From assembly GCA_946408995.1 (NCBI GenBank), contig CAMJUL010000002.1, positions 1-64,000 on the forward strand: a stretch of 64,000 nucleotides of DNA, written 5' to 3'. The translations under genes were made by a program, and so were the position numbers. Source of the DNA: an uncultured Clostridia bacterium (GTDB lineage: Bacteria; Bacillota; Clostridia; Christensenellales; Aristaeellaceae). The notes below the pieces were generated by a model. It saw only the letters and a list, made by a program, of their open reading frames with translations, did not search any database and had not been told where the DNA came from. This document shows positions 17,611 through 26,094 of this stretch, piece after piece (positions within the stretch are counted from its first letter, which is position 1; every line of letters starts with the position of its first letter).

Positions 17611-18987
17611 ATGAGGATCACCGTGCCGCAAAAAGCCTCCTTCGGTCTGGGCGCCGTCGGAAAGGACATGGTTTACGCGCTGTCCGCTTCGTATGTCCTG
17701 TATTATTATCAGGATGTCCTGGGCATGTCGGGAACGCTTGTAGGGGTCATTCTGATGGTCGCCCGGTTCTTTGATGCACTGAACGACCCCTTCATGGGGG
17801 TCCTGGTGGCCCGGACCCGGACCCGTTGGGGCAAATTCCGGCCCTGGCTGTTTTCCGGGACCGTGCTGAACGCGGTGGTCCTGTATGCCCTCTTCTCCGC
17901 TCCGGACCTGAAAGGCTCTTCCCTGCTGGTCTATTTCTCGGTTTTCTATATCCTGTGGGGACTCACCTATACCATGATGGACATCCCCTTCTGGTCCATG
18001 ATCCCCGCCATCACCTCCTCTCTGGAGGACAGGGAGACCCTCTCCGTTGTCGGGAAGACCTGCTCCTGCATCGGCGCGGCCATCATCCAGATCGGGCTGA
18101 TGCTGGCGGTGGCCTTTCTTGGCAAGGGGGATGAAAAGGCAGGCTTCCGCTATGCCGCGCTGATCATCGCCTGCTTCTTTGTGCTTGCCGAGGGGGTCTG
18201 CTGCCTGATGGTCCGGGAGCGGGGAAGGTCCGAAATGAAGACCTCCCGGGTCCGGGTGATCCTTAAAACCCTTTTTTCCAACGACCAGGCACTCGTGGTG
18301 GCCGCCACCCTGATCCTGATCAACACGGCCCTGTACATCACCAGCAACCTGATCCTCTATTTCTTCAAGTACGATCTGGGCGGGGACGCCTGGGAAAAAA
18401 GCTATTCCCTGTTCGCTTCCGTGGGCGGGGTTTCCCAGGTGCTGGGCATGGTGTTCATTTATCCCCTGCTGCGCAGGAAATGGAGCAACGAACAGATTTT
18501 TTCCTCCGCCTTGCTCCTTGCCATCATCGGCTACACGGTGTTGCTGGGCCTGAGTTTTGTCCGCATCCCGAACCAGCTTCTGGTGGTATGCATCCCGGGC
18601 ATCATGGTCTTTACCGGGAACGGTATGACCAGCGTCATCACCACCATCTTTCTCTCCGGCGCCGTTGACTACGGAGAGGTGACGACCGGCCACCGGGAAG
18701 AGAGTGTCATTTTCTCCATGCAGACCCTGGTATTCAAGGCCGCCTCCGGCTTCGCGGTGTTTCTGAGCAGCACATGGCTGGACATGATCGGCCTTTCCGG
18801 AAGCGCCCTGGAGGAAGCCGGGGCGCTCCCGCCCCCTTCCACCCTGAACGGGCTTCGTTTGTTCATGACTCTGGTCCCCATTCTTGGCCTTGCGGCCGCT
18901 TTGGCCGTATTCAGGCGAAAATTCAAGCTGACCGACCGTTACCTCAAGCAGCTCCAGTGCACCCTTGAGGAACGGAAGGCCCATTGA
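17611..18987 (+). CDS. GPH-family (MelB-like) sugar:cation symporter
   Basis: A 458-residue transporter with about 12 membrane segments. The N-terminal pattern (FGLGAVGKDMVYAL, then DALNDPFMGVLVARTRTRWGKFRPW) is characteristic of glycoside-pentoside-hexuronide:cation symporters. The specific sugar cannot be read from sequence. Two in-frame ATGs exist at 17602 and 17611. The second is better placed relative to the AGCAGGGGG site. No sugar enzyme is adjacent; the nearest sugar-acid enzyme is the dehydrogenase at 26-28 kb. Confidence 0.85.
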   Translation: MRITVPQKASFGLGAVGKDMVYALSASYVLYYYQDVLGMSGTLVGVILMVARFFDALNDPFMGVLVARTRTRWGKFRPWLFSGTVLNAVVLYALFSAPDLKGSSLLVYFSVFYILWGLTYTMMDIPFWSMIPAITSSLEDRETLSVVGKTCSCIGAAIIQIGLMLAVAFLGKGDEKAGFRYAALIIACFFVLAEGVCCLMVRERGRSEMKTSRVRVILKTLFSNDQALVVAATLILINTALYITSNLILYFFKYDLGGDAWEKSYSLFASVGGVSQVLGMVFIYPLLRRKWSNEQIFSSALLLAIIGYTVLLGLSFVRIPNQLLVVCIPGIMVFTGNGMTSVITTIFLSGAVDYGEVTTGHREESVIFSMQTLVFKAASGFAVFLSSTWLDMIGLSGSALEEAGALPPPSTLNGLRLFMTLVPILGLAAALAVFRRKFKLTDRYLKQLQCTLEERKAH

Positions 18988-18995
18988 CCGGAAAT

Positions 18996-19031
18996 GGCCC
19001 GGGCAGACTGCCCGGGCCGGTCTTTTGGTTT
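18996..19031 (+). terminator. Terminator after the GPH transporter
   Basis: A GC-rich perfect stem (18996-19006 with 19008-19018) is followed by TCTTTTGGTTTT. Confidence 0.8.
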
Positions 19032-19047
19032 TATCCCTCCGGGGGCC

Positions 19048-19602
19048 TTACATCCGCTTTGTCCGAGGCGGCGCCGCCCGCAGCCGGAGGCTCTTCATAT
19101 GCATCATCACCCTGTCCGCGATCAATCCGGTCAGGGAACCCGTAAGCATGCCCACCAGCATCAGGATGCCCATATAAAAAAGCATGTTCGTCCGGGTAAC
19201 CAGCAGCATGCACATGCACACCTGCCCCACATTGTGGGCCAGCCCGCCGGCCATGGAAACCACAATGGGGCTCAGGTCCCTGTCCTGCGCAAGAAGGCCC
19301 ATCACGCAAACGCTGACCAGGCCCCCCGCGAATGCAAACCACATGGGCATGGACAGGCTTCCGAACAGCAGCGCGCTGAAAAAAACTTTGACCGTCATCA
19401 GGACAAGGGCTGTACGGAACCCGAGCATATAGACCGCGAAGATCAGCACCCCGTTGCTCAGCCCCAGCTTGATGCCCGGAACGCCGAAATTGAAGGGGAT
19501 CAGGCTTTCCACAAACCCCAGGATCAGCATGATCGCCGTCAAAAGCCCGCACAGGGTGATTCGCCCGGTCCTGTCCGGCAAGGAACCCCCAGGTTTTCTC
19601 AA
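19048..19602 (-). CDS. Gx transporter family membrane protein
   Basis: A 184-residue integral membrane protein with about five hydrophobic segments. PGIKLGLSNG and the FSALLFGS stretch match the Gx transporter family (also annotated as heptaprenyl diphosphate synthase component I, PF07456). Its biochemical role is not established. In other Clostridia it often accompanies FMN-binding or NusG-like proteins, none of which is adjacent here. The start is a TTG preceded by GGAGG at a nine-base spacing. Confidence 0.7.
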   Translation of the reverse strand: MRKPGGSLPDRTGRITLCGLLTAIMLILGFVESLIPFNFGVPGIKLGLSNGVLIFAVYMLGFRTALVLMTVKVFFSALLFGSLSMPMWFAFAGGLVSVCVMGLLAQDRDLSPIVVSMAGGLAHNVGQVCMCMLLVTRTNMLFYMGILMLVGMLTGSLTGLIADRVMMHMKSLRLRAAPPRTKRM

Positions 19603-19686
19603 GTGAAGTGTCCTCCCGTTTCTTTTTCCTGATCATACCCCGATCTTCTGGGCGCGTCAAGCCTGTGCCGGTCCCGGGACGCCGTA

Positions 19687-19714
19687 TTGCAAATTCAGGC
19701 ATTTCTGATATAAT
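19687..19714 (+). promoter_or_regulatory. Promoter of trkA-trkH
   Basis: TTGCAA (19687-19692) and a perfect TATAAT (19709-19714) are 16 bases apart, 49 bases before trkA. The leader is short and shows no cyclic di-AMP riboswitch. Confidence 0.75.
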
Positions 19715-19763
19715 TGGAAGCATGCTTCCGTTTTCTTTCTGACCCTGACCATGGAGTGCGTGT

Positions 19764-21131
19764 ATGAACATCGTTGTTATCGGTAACGGAAAAGTCGGTT
19801 ATACCCTCACCGAGGTGCTCAGCAGGGAAGGCCACGATATCACCGTGGTCGACACCCGCAAGGAGGTCCTTTTCTATTCAGAGGAGCACCTGGACGTGAT
19901 GACCGTTCAGGGCAACGGCGCCGACGTGGATGTCCAACGACAGGCAGGGGTCCCGGAAGCGGACCTGGTGATCGCCGTGACCGCCAAGGACGAAGTGAAC
20001 CTGCTTTGCTGCATGCTGGCAAGGAAGCTTGGGTGCATCCATACCATTGCCCGCATTCGCAGCCCTGAATACAGCGAAGCCTACTACCTTTTGCGGGATG
20101 AATTGGGCCTGTCCATGGTCGTCAATCCGGAGCGCACCGCCGCGCGGGAGATTTTCGGCCTGATCCGCTATCCATCCCTGCTGAAAAGGGAGCTGATCTC
20201 CAAGGGCCGCGCGGAGATCGTCGAGCTCCCCGTCCGTGTAGGAGGAAAGCTTGACGGCCTTCGGCTGATGGAGCTTTACAACATGCTCAAGGTACGCGTC
20301 CTGGTCTGCGCGGTGGAGCGGGGCGGAGAGGTGTACATTCCCGACGGCAGCTTCACCCTGAAAGGGAACGACCATATTTATGTCACCGCCCCCTCGGACT
20401 GCCTTTTGTCCCTGATCCGGTTTACGGGGCTTGAGACGGCGAAGATCCGCAACGTCATGATTCTCGGCGCAAGCCGCATCGGCATTTATCTTTGCCAGAT
20501 GCTGACAAAAGCCGGGATCCACGTCAAGGTCATCGACATCGACCGTCCCCACTGCGAAAAGCTGAGCGAAGCGCTGGACGGCGTCACGGTGGTCAACGAA
20601 GACGCAAGCAGTTTTTCCGTTCTGCTCAACGAGGGGCTGGAGGAAACCGATGCCGTGGTTTCCCTGCTGAATTTTGACGAGCAGAACATCGTCATCTCCA
20701 TGTACGCCAACAGCATCCGCGTCCCCAAGGTGATCACGAAGATCAACCGCACCGAATACAGCGATATCCTGCGTGCCTCCAACATCGAGTGCGTCATCAC
20801 GCCGAAGGTGCTTTCCACCAACGACATCCTCCGATACGTCCGCGCCATGGAAAACCGGCAGGGCTCCCAGGTTCTGGGCCTCCACCGCATGGTGGAAAAC
20901 AAAGTGGACGCCATGGAATTCCGGGCCGACGCCTCCACCTGGTATCTTGGGATCCCCCTCAAGGACATCCCCCTGAAAAAGGACCTTCTGATCGCGGTGA
21001 TCAGCCATAACGGGGTCCTCTCCATTCCGGGAGGCGACTCGGTCTTCAACGAGGGAGACACCATCGGCGTCGTGGCCAGGGCAGACCGCATCTTCATCAC
21101 CCTGAACGACATCTTCTCCAGACAGCCCTGA
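19764..21131 (+). CDS. trkA: Trk potassium uptake regulatory subunit TrkA
   Basis: A 455-residue cytoplasmic gating subunit of the Trk/Ktr potassium channel. It has two RCK units in tandem, each with a nucleotide-binding Rossmann fold (GNGKVGYTL at the N-terminus, GASRIGIYL near residue 237) and a TrkA-C domain. The first keeps VVDTRKE and the second VIDIDRPH, at the nucleotide-binding acidic position. It lies 16 bases upstream of trkH. In Bacillota such RCK_C domains can bind cyclic di-AMP, and the window also encodes the diadenylate cyclase. Confidence 0.95.
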   Translation: MNIVVIGNGKVGYTLTEVLSREGHDITVVDTRKEVLFYSEEHLDVMTVQGNGADVDVQRQAGVPEADLVIAVTAKDEVNLLCCMLARKLGCIHTIARIRSPEYSEAYYLLRDELGLSMVVNPERTAAREIFGLIRYPSLLKRELISKGRAEIVELPVRVGGKLDGLRLMELYNMLKVRVLVCAVERGGEVYIPDGSFTLKGNDHIYVTAPSDCLLSLIRFTGLETAKIRNVMILGASRIGIYLCQMLTKAGIHVKVIDIDRPHCEKLSEALDGVTVVNEDASSFSVLLNEGLEETDAVVSLLNFDEQNIVISMYANSIRVPKVITKINRTEYSDILRASNIECVITPKVLSTNDILRYVRAMENRQGSQVLGLHRMVENKVDAMEFRADASTWYLGIPLKDIPLKKDLLIAVISHNGVLSIPGGDSVFNEGDTIGVVARADRIFITLNDIFSRQP

Positions 21132-21147
21132 CGAATCGGGAGGAATT

Positions 21148-22602
21148 ATGAATTACCGGATGATCCTGCGGTATCTTGCAGGCACCCTGATGATCACGGC
21201 CGTTTTCATGCTTCCGGCCCTGGTGATCAGCCTCTGCCTGGGGGAAAGCCGTTCCGCCCTGGGCTTTGGCATCACCGTCGTCCTGATCTGCGTGCTTTGC
21301 GTTCCGGTCCTCCTCAAGCGCCCGAAGCGCACCGGCGTCCGCGCCAGGGAAGGCTATATGATCACGGCCCTCGCCTGGTTCCTGGTCTCCGCCGCGGGGG
21401 CCCTGCCCTTTTGCATCAGCGGAAGCATCCCAAACTATATTGACGCGCTGTTTGAGGCGGCTTCCGGTTTTTCCACCACCGGCGCCAGCATCCTGACGGA
21501 CCTGGACCCCCTTCCAAAGGGCATCCTCTATTGGCGTTCCTTCAGTCACTGGCTGGGCGGCATGGGCGTCCTGGTTTTTCTTCTGGCCCTGACCCCTTCG
21601 GCCAACAGCGGGGACAGCGTGTTCATCATGCGCGCGGAATCCCCCGGTCCCCAGGTCAGCAAGCTGGTGCCAAAGACCCGTCAGAGCGCACAGATCCTCT
21701 ACAAGATCTACGTGGGGATGACCCTGATGGAAATGGTGCTGCTGCTCCTTGGCGGCATGAACCTTTTTGACGCGGTCTGCATCTCCTTTGGCACGGCCGG
21801 CACCGGCGGTTTTTCGGTCCGTTCCTCCGGCATGGCATCCTATACCCCGTACATGCAGTGGGTCATCACGGTCTTTATGATTCTTTTCGGCGTCAACTTC
21901 GGCGTCTATTACCTGATCATCATGCGCTCCTTCCGCAAGATCCGCCGGAACGACGAATTAAAGGTCTTCCTGGCGCTGGTTCTCCTCTCCGTCGTCCTTC
22001 TCACCATCTGTATTCTTCCCCTCTATCCGGAGGGCTTTGAACCCGCCCTCAGGAGCGCCTCCTTCCAGGTGGCTTCCATCGTCTCCACCACGGGTTTCGC
22101 CACGGCGGATTTCAACCTGTGGCCCACCTTCTGCAAAATGCTTCTGATCGGGCTCATGTTTACCGGCGCCTGCGCCGGCTCCACCGCAGGCGGCGTCAAG
22201 ATCTCCCGGCTCGTCATTCTCTTTAAAAGCCTCCGGCTCTCCCTGAAGAAGCTTCTGCACCCCAACACCGTTCTCAAGATCCACGCGGACGGCGACCCGA
22301 TCCCGGATTCCACCCTGAACTTTGTTTATTTCTATTTCGGGGCGTATATCTTTGTACTGGGCTTTTCCCTGCTGTTGGTTTCATTGGACGGCATGAGCTT
22401 TGAGGGCACTTTTTCAGGCGTCCTTGCCTGCCTCAACAACGTGGGGCCAGGCCTGGCGGAGGTAGGACCCATGTCCAATTACGCCTTCCTGTCCATCCCC
22501 AGCAAGATCGTGCTGACCCTGGACATGCTGATCGGACGGCTTGAGATCTTCCCCGTCCTGATGCTCCTGATGCCCGCCAACTGGCGCCGCGCGCGTTCGT
22601 AA
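21148..22602 (+). CDS. trkH: Trk potassium uptake channel subunit TrkH
   Basis: A 484-residue membrane subunit that conducts potassium. The four filter loops are visible as FSTTGAS, GTAGTGGFS, VSTTGFA and LNNVGPG, each keeping the key Gly. GSTAGGVK is the family signature after the third repeat. CGGGAGGAATT precedes the ATG. It forms an operon with trkA. Confidence 0.95.
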   Translation: MNYRMILRYLAGTLMITAVFMLPALVISLCLGESRSALGFGITVVLICVLCVPVLLKRPKRTGVRAREGYMITALAWFLVSAAGALPFCISGSIPNYIDALFEAASGFSTTGASILTDLDPLPKGILYWRSFSHWLGGMGVLVFLLALTPSANSGDSVFIMRAESPGPQVSKLVPKTRQSAQILYKIYVGMTLMEMVLLLLGGMNLFDAVCISFGTAGTGGFSVRSSGMASYTPYMQWVITVFMILFGVNFGVYYLIIMRSFRKIRRNDELKVFLALVLLSVVLLTICILPLYPEGFEPALRSASFQVASIVSTTGFATADFNLWPTFCKMLLIGLMFTGACAGSTAGGVKISRLVILFKSLRLSLKKLLHPNTVLKIHADGDPIPDSTLNFVYFYFGAYIFVLGFSLLLVSLDGMSFEGTFSGVLACLNNVGPGLAEVGPMSNYAFLSIPSKIVLTLDMLIGRLEIFPVLMLLMPANWRRARS

Positions 22603-22622
22603 CCCCTTTATCCAGTCTTTGG

Positions 22623-22655
22623 AAAAGAGCTTCGGGTCAATCCCGAAGCTCTTTT
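22623..22655. terminator. Bidirectional terminator shared by trkH and the cysteine desulfurase gene
   Basis: A perfect 14-base stem, AAAAGAGCTTCGGG (22623-22636) with CCCGAAGCTCTTTT (22642-22655), ends in an A or T tract on either strand. The desulfurase stop codon (22637-22639) lies in its loop, so the hairpin includes coding sequence. Confidence 0.9.
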
Positions 22656-23773
22656 ACGATCTGTTTCAGTTCTCCGACCGTTTCCCGGACCTCCTGCAGG
22701 GTCGTTTCCCTGCCGAGGCTGAACCGGACCGAACTTTTGATCTCCTCATCCTTCAGCCCGATGGCCCTGAGCACATGGGAAGGCTCGCTCAGTCCGGCGG
22801 TACAGGCAGCCCCCGCCGAAGCGTAAATGCCCTTCATATCCAGCCGCATCAAAAGCAGCGTCCCGTCCACCCCTTCAAAGCGCACGTTCACGTTTCCGGG
22901 CAGACGTCCCTCCCGGGGCCCGTTCAGACGGCTTCCGGGGATCTCCCGGAGGATCCCGTCCACCATTTCGTCCCTCAGGGCGCAAAGGCGGCCTTCTGTC
23001 TCCGTCCTCTCCTCCATTGCGCATTTCAGGGCGGCGGCCATGCCCACGGCGGCGGCCGTATTTTCCGTCCCGGGCCGCTTTCCCCGCTCCTGCATACCGC
23101 CCCGGATCAACGGGGCAATGCTCGTTCCCTCGCGAATATAGAGAAAACCGATCCCCTTGGGTCCGCCGAACTTGTGGGCCGAAGCGGACAGAAGATGGCA
23201 TCCGATCCGGTCCACCCGGACCCGGACCGCCCCCATGGCCTGCACCGCGTCCGTATGGAACAAAACGTTCCTGCCGCGCAGCAGCGCCCCGATCTCCTCC
23301 ACGGGTTCCAGGGTGCCGATCTCATTGTTGGCCGTCATCACGGACACCAGGTATGGCTCCTCCCGGAGGGCTTCCTCCACCTTTTCCGGCGTGATCCTGC
23401 CTTCCCCGTCCGGCTGAAGCCTCACGACAGTGCATCCGTGTTTTTCCAGCGCGCCGCAGGCATTGAGCACCGCGTGATGCTCGATGGCGGAAACCGCAAG
23501 GCATGTCTTTCTCCCGCCGCGCATTTCACAGGTCCCAAAGAGGGCCCAGGTATCGCTCTCAGACCCGCCGGAGGTAAAATAGATCTCTTCCTCCCGGGCC
23601 CCAATGCATTCCGCGATGCTGGCCCGGGCCTGTTCCAGGGCCCTTCTGGCCTCCCTGCCCGGGGCATGGGTCCCGGAGGCGTTGCCATAACGCTCCGTCA
23701 GATAGGGCATCATCGCCTCCAGCGCTTCCTTGCGCAGGGGCGCCGTTGCTGCGTAATCCAGATAGATGTGCAT
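22637..23773 (-). CDS. Cysteine desulfurase (NifS/IscS family)
   Basis: A 378-residue PLP enzyme that takes sulfur from cysteine for Fe-S clusters or tRNA thiolation. The N-terminal YLDYAATAP motif, PLP lysine in SAHKFGG (Lys201) and catalytic Cys in SAGAACTAG (Cys324) are present. The ATG at 23773 is preferred to one at 23788 because GAGGGA precedes it at a seven-base spacing. No iscU or thiI is adjacent; the gene follows scpB in the same direction. Confidence 0.93.
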   Translation of the reverse strand: MHIYLDYAATAPLRKEALEAMMPYLTERYGNASGTHAPGREARRALEQARASIAECIGAREEEIYFTSGGSESDTWALFGTCEMRGGRKTCLAVSAIEHHAVLNACGALEKHGCTVVRLQPDGEGRITPEKVEEALREEPYLVSVMTANNEIGTLEPVEEIGALLRGRNVLFHTDAVQAMGAVRVRVDRIGCHLLSASAHKFGGPKGIGFLYIREGTSIAPLIRGGMQERGKRPGTENTAAAVGMAAALKCAMEERTETEGRLCALRDEMVDGILREIPGSRLNGPREGRLPGNVNVRFEGVDGTLLLMRLDMKGIYASAGAACTAGLSEPSHVLRAIGLKDEEIKSSVRFSLGRETTLQEVRETVGELKQIVKELRD

Positions 23774-23791
23774 TAAACTGTCCCTCATCCC

Positions 23792-24337
23792 TTATGGGAT
23801 CAACGCATCCCCGTCCTCTTCCGGGGGGGCCTGCTCCATGGGCGGCAGATCCGCAAGGCTTTCCAGGCCGAAATGGGCCAGGAAATGATCCGTTGTTCCA
23901 TACAGGATGGGTCTGCCGATGGCGTCCTTCCTGCCCACCTCCATGATCAGGTCCTTGTTCGCCAGCGACTGAATGGAATAATCGCATTTGACGCCCCGTA
24001 TGGCCTCAATTTCCAGTTTCGTCACCGGCTGCCTGTAGGCCACGATCGACAGGGTCTCCAGAGCCGCCTGGGAAAGGGACTGCTTCTGGATGGGCTGCAG
24101 CATTTTTTCAATATAGGGCGCGTATTCCGCCTGGGTGGTCAGCTGCACATGCTCCCCGAAACGTTTCAGGCAGATGCCGCGGCGATGGTCCGCGCAATCT
24201 TCCGCCAGGAAATCCACCGCCTGACGGATCTCCAGCTCGGAAAATTCCAGCCCTTTGCCAAGGGCCTTGATCTCCACCGGCTCGCCGGTCACAAACAAAA
24301 TGGCCTCTATAATGTGGGCGATCTCTTCCGTCGTCAT
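23792..24337 (-). CDS. scpB: Segregation and condensation protein B
   Basis: A 181-residue winged-helix kleisin-associated subunit of the SMC-ScpAB condensin. It begins EEIAHIIEAILFVTGEPV and contains LETLSIVAYRQPVTKLEIEAIRG, both typical. The ribosome site is weak, so translation may depend on coupling to scpA just upstream. Length is normal with a short acidic tail. Confidence 0.95.
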   Translation of the reverse strand: MTTEEIAHIIEAILFVTGEPVEIKALGKGLEFSELEIRQAVDFLAEDCADHRRGICLKRFGEHVQLTTQAEYAPYIEKMLQPIQKQSLSQAALETLSIVAYRQPVTKLEIEAIRGVKCDYSIQSLANKDLIMEVGRKDAIGRPILYGTTDHFLAHFGLESLADLPPMEQAPPEEDGDALIP

Positions 24338-24363
24338 AAAAACGCTGATGTTCCTCTCTTCCT

Positions 24364-25134
24364 CTATTCGGGGGTCACCCCGGATGCGGCAGGCTTTTCC
24401 TCCTCCACCGGCCGTCCGTCTCCCTGCCTGACCAGGATATCCGCGTAGACGTCCTCCTGAACGACGGTGGCCTGCCCCAGGCGCAAAAGCTCCAGCAGGG
24501 CAAGAAACAGGGTAATAACCTCCTCCCGGTCCGGCTGCGGGGAAAACAGTTCAAAAAAGCGGACCGGTCCCTTCCGCAGCATGCCCGTGATATGCTTCAT
24601 GCATCCCGGGATATCATGGGCGTCCCGCACGATGCGCCGCGGCACAAAGGCGTTCCCCTCTTCCCCCTTTTCCTCCAGACGCCTTAGCACCTCCGAAAAG
24701 GCCTTGCAGAGCCCCTCCAGGGTCAGTCCCTTCAGCTCATAAGTCGGCGGCGGAAGCGGGTATTCCTCGGGCAGCTTGGCAAACAGGGCGGCCGCCGCGT
24801 TTTCCAGGGCTTTCAGTTCCTGCGAGGTCTGTTTGTAGCGCTGATACTCCTCCAGCTGACGGATCAGGGCCTTTTCCGGGTCCTCTTCGTCCGCCTCCAG
24901 CTCCGGCTTGGGCAGGAGGGACCGGCTTTTGATCTCAATCAGGGTGGCCGCCATGGTGATGAAGGCGCTGGCGTCCTCCATATCCAGGTCCTCCGCCTCC
25001 CGGACGGACTGGATATACTGGTCCGTGACCTCAGAGACGAAAATGTCCCGGATATCGATCTTCGCCTTGCCGATCAGGAAAAGCAGCATGTCCAGCGGAC
25101 CGTCAAACTGATTCAGATGAATTGTCAGTGCCAT
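24364..25134 (-). CDS. scpA: Segregation and condensation protein A
   Basis: A 256-residue kleisin that bridges the SMC heads. The start FDGPLDMLLFLI is diagnostic, as is ASAFITMAATLIEIKSRSLLP. The ATG at 25134 lies one base past the stop of the upstream protease gene, so translation is probably coupled. An upstream in-frame extension was rejected. It acts with ScpB in the same operon for chromosome compaction. Confidence 0.95.
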   Translation of the reverse strand: MALTIHLNQFDGPLDMLLFLIGKAKIDIRDIFVSEVTDQYIQSVREAEDLDMEDASAFITMAATLIEIKSRSLLPKPELEADEEDPEKALIRQLEEYQRYKQTSQELKALENAAAALFAKLPEEYPLPPPTYELKGLTLEGLCKAFSEVLRRLEEKGEEGNAFVPRRIVRDAHDIPGCMKHITGMLRKGPVRFFELFSPQPDREEVITLFLALLELLRLGQATVVQEDVYADILVRQGDGRPVEEEKPAASGVTPE

Positions 25135-25135
25135 A

Positions 25136-25873
25136 TCACGCCATCCCGAACAGGGGCAGAAGCACCGCAAGCAGCACGCTCTGAAGCCCCGATGATACGT
25201 AGTACACCAGATAGCCGATCCAATTGGTAAACAGATTGACGGCCAAAAGCGCCAGGGCAGCGATACGCACGACCTGCGGCGTCATGCGAAGTTTGCCTTT
25301 GAACAGCACGTCATTGAACAGATGATAGCCGTCCAGGGGCGGCACCGGAAGGAAATTGAACACCGCCAGGCTGACGTTCACCGATGAAAAGACCCCCAGG
25401 AACCTCAAAACGTACTGCAGCCAGTCATGGTTGAGAAGGCCGTGTTCCGTCCATGTCCTCATATACTCCGAAAGCGTGTCCCCGCTGTAAAGGGAGGCCC
25501 GCACCAGCGTCGCGGCTCCCCCTTCCGCCAGGCGCCTGAGAGAAACGTCCGTGAACATCAGCCGTACGCACAGCACCGAAAAAAAGGTACCCAGCAAAAA
25601 CAGGAGCAGATTCATGGCGATGCCGGCCAGGGAAACCAGAATGTCGTCCCTGCGGAAATTGCGGAAATTGCGGGGGTTGACCGGCACGGGATTCGCCCAT
25701 CCGATGCCAAGGAAAAGCATGCTGAGGGTCCCAAGCGGGTTCAGGTGCCTGAGCGGATTCAGCGAAAGGCGTCCCATGTTGCGGGCAGTTGGATCCCCGC
25801 ACTTAAGGGCCACATACCCATGCGCCACCTCGTGCAGGGTCAGCGAGATGAGCACAGCCGGGATCATGTACAA
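25136..25873 (-). CDS. Site-2 protease family (M50) membrane metalloprotease
   Basis: A protein of at least 245 residues with several membrane segments. The zinc motif HEVAHG (His14, Glu15, His18 from a TTG start) and the later NFLPVPPLDG motif define the M50 family of intramembrane proteases. The position upstream of scpA is common in Clostridia. The given start is a TTG without a good ribosome site. The frame stays open for 17 more codons to a CTG at 25924, which has an AGGAAGGGAGG-rich region upstream. Residues encoded there (for example PEIIRLLYMIPA) look like a genuine family N-terminus. Confidence 0.88.
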   Translation of the reverse strand: MYMIPAVLISLTLHEVAHGYVALKCGDPTARNMGRLSLNPLRHLNPLGTLSMLFLGIGWANPVPVNPRNFRNFRRDDILVSLAGIAMNLLLFLLGTFFSVLCVRLMFTDVSLRRLAEGGAATLVRASLYSGDTLSEYMRTWTEHGLLNHDWLQYVLRFLGVFSSVNVSLAVFNFLPVPPLDGYHLFNDVLFKGKLRMTPQVVRIAALALLAVNLFTNWIGYLVYYVSSGLQSVLLAVLLPLFGMA

Positions 25874-25968
25874 AAGCCGGATGATCTCAGGCAGCAGGTT
25901 TTCCCCGCTTCCGGCCGTAAACAGGCTTCTGAGCGTTTCCCCCGCCTCCCTTCCTGAAGATGGGTTCT

Positions 25969-25997
25969 ATTTTAGCACAGAATCCTTTCCCCGTAAA
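25969..25997 (-). promoter_or_regulatory. Promoter of the M50 protease-scpAB genes
   Basis: On the minus strand TTTACG (25997-25992) and TAAAAT (25974-25969) are 17 bases apart. Confidence 0.65.
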
Positions 25998-26024
25998 GTT
26001 TGTGTCCCTCCCCCCTTTCAGGGG

Positions 26025-26061
26025 AAAAAAGTCCGGCCCCACGCTCTTCGCAGGGCCGGAC
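26025..26061 (-). terminator. Terminator of the mannitol dehydrogenase-family gene
   Basis: Stem GTCCGGCCC (26031-26039) with GGGCCGGAC (26053-26061), followed on the minus strand by six T (26030-26025). It lies 34 bases past the stop. Confidence 0.9.
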
Positions 26062-26094
26062 AATGACTCCGGGGCGCAGGCGCCCGGGGCTGAT

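Noticed and set aside
19715..19763. Cyclic di-AMP riboswitch before trkA
   Set aside because: The leader is under 50 bases and has no suitable stems.
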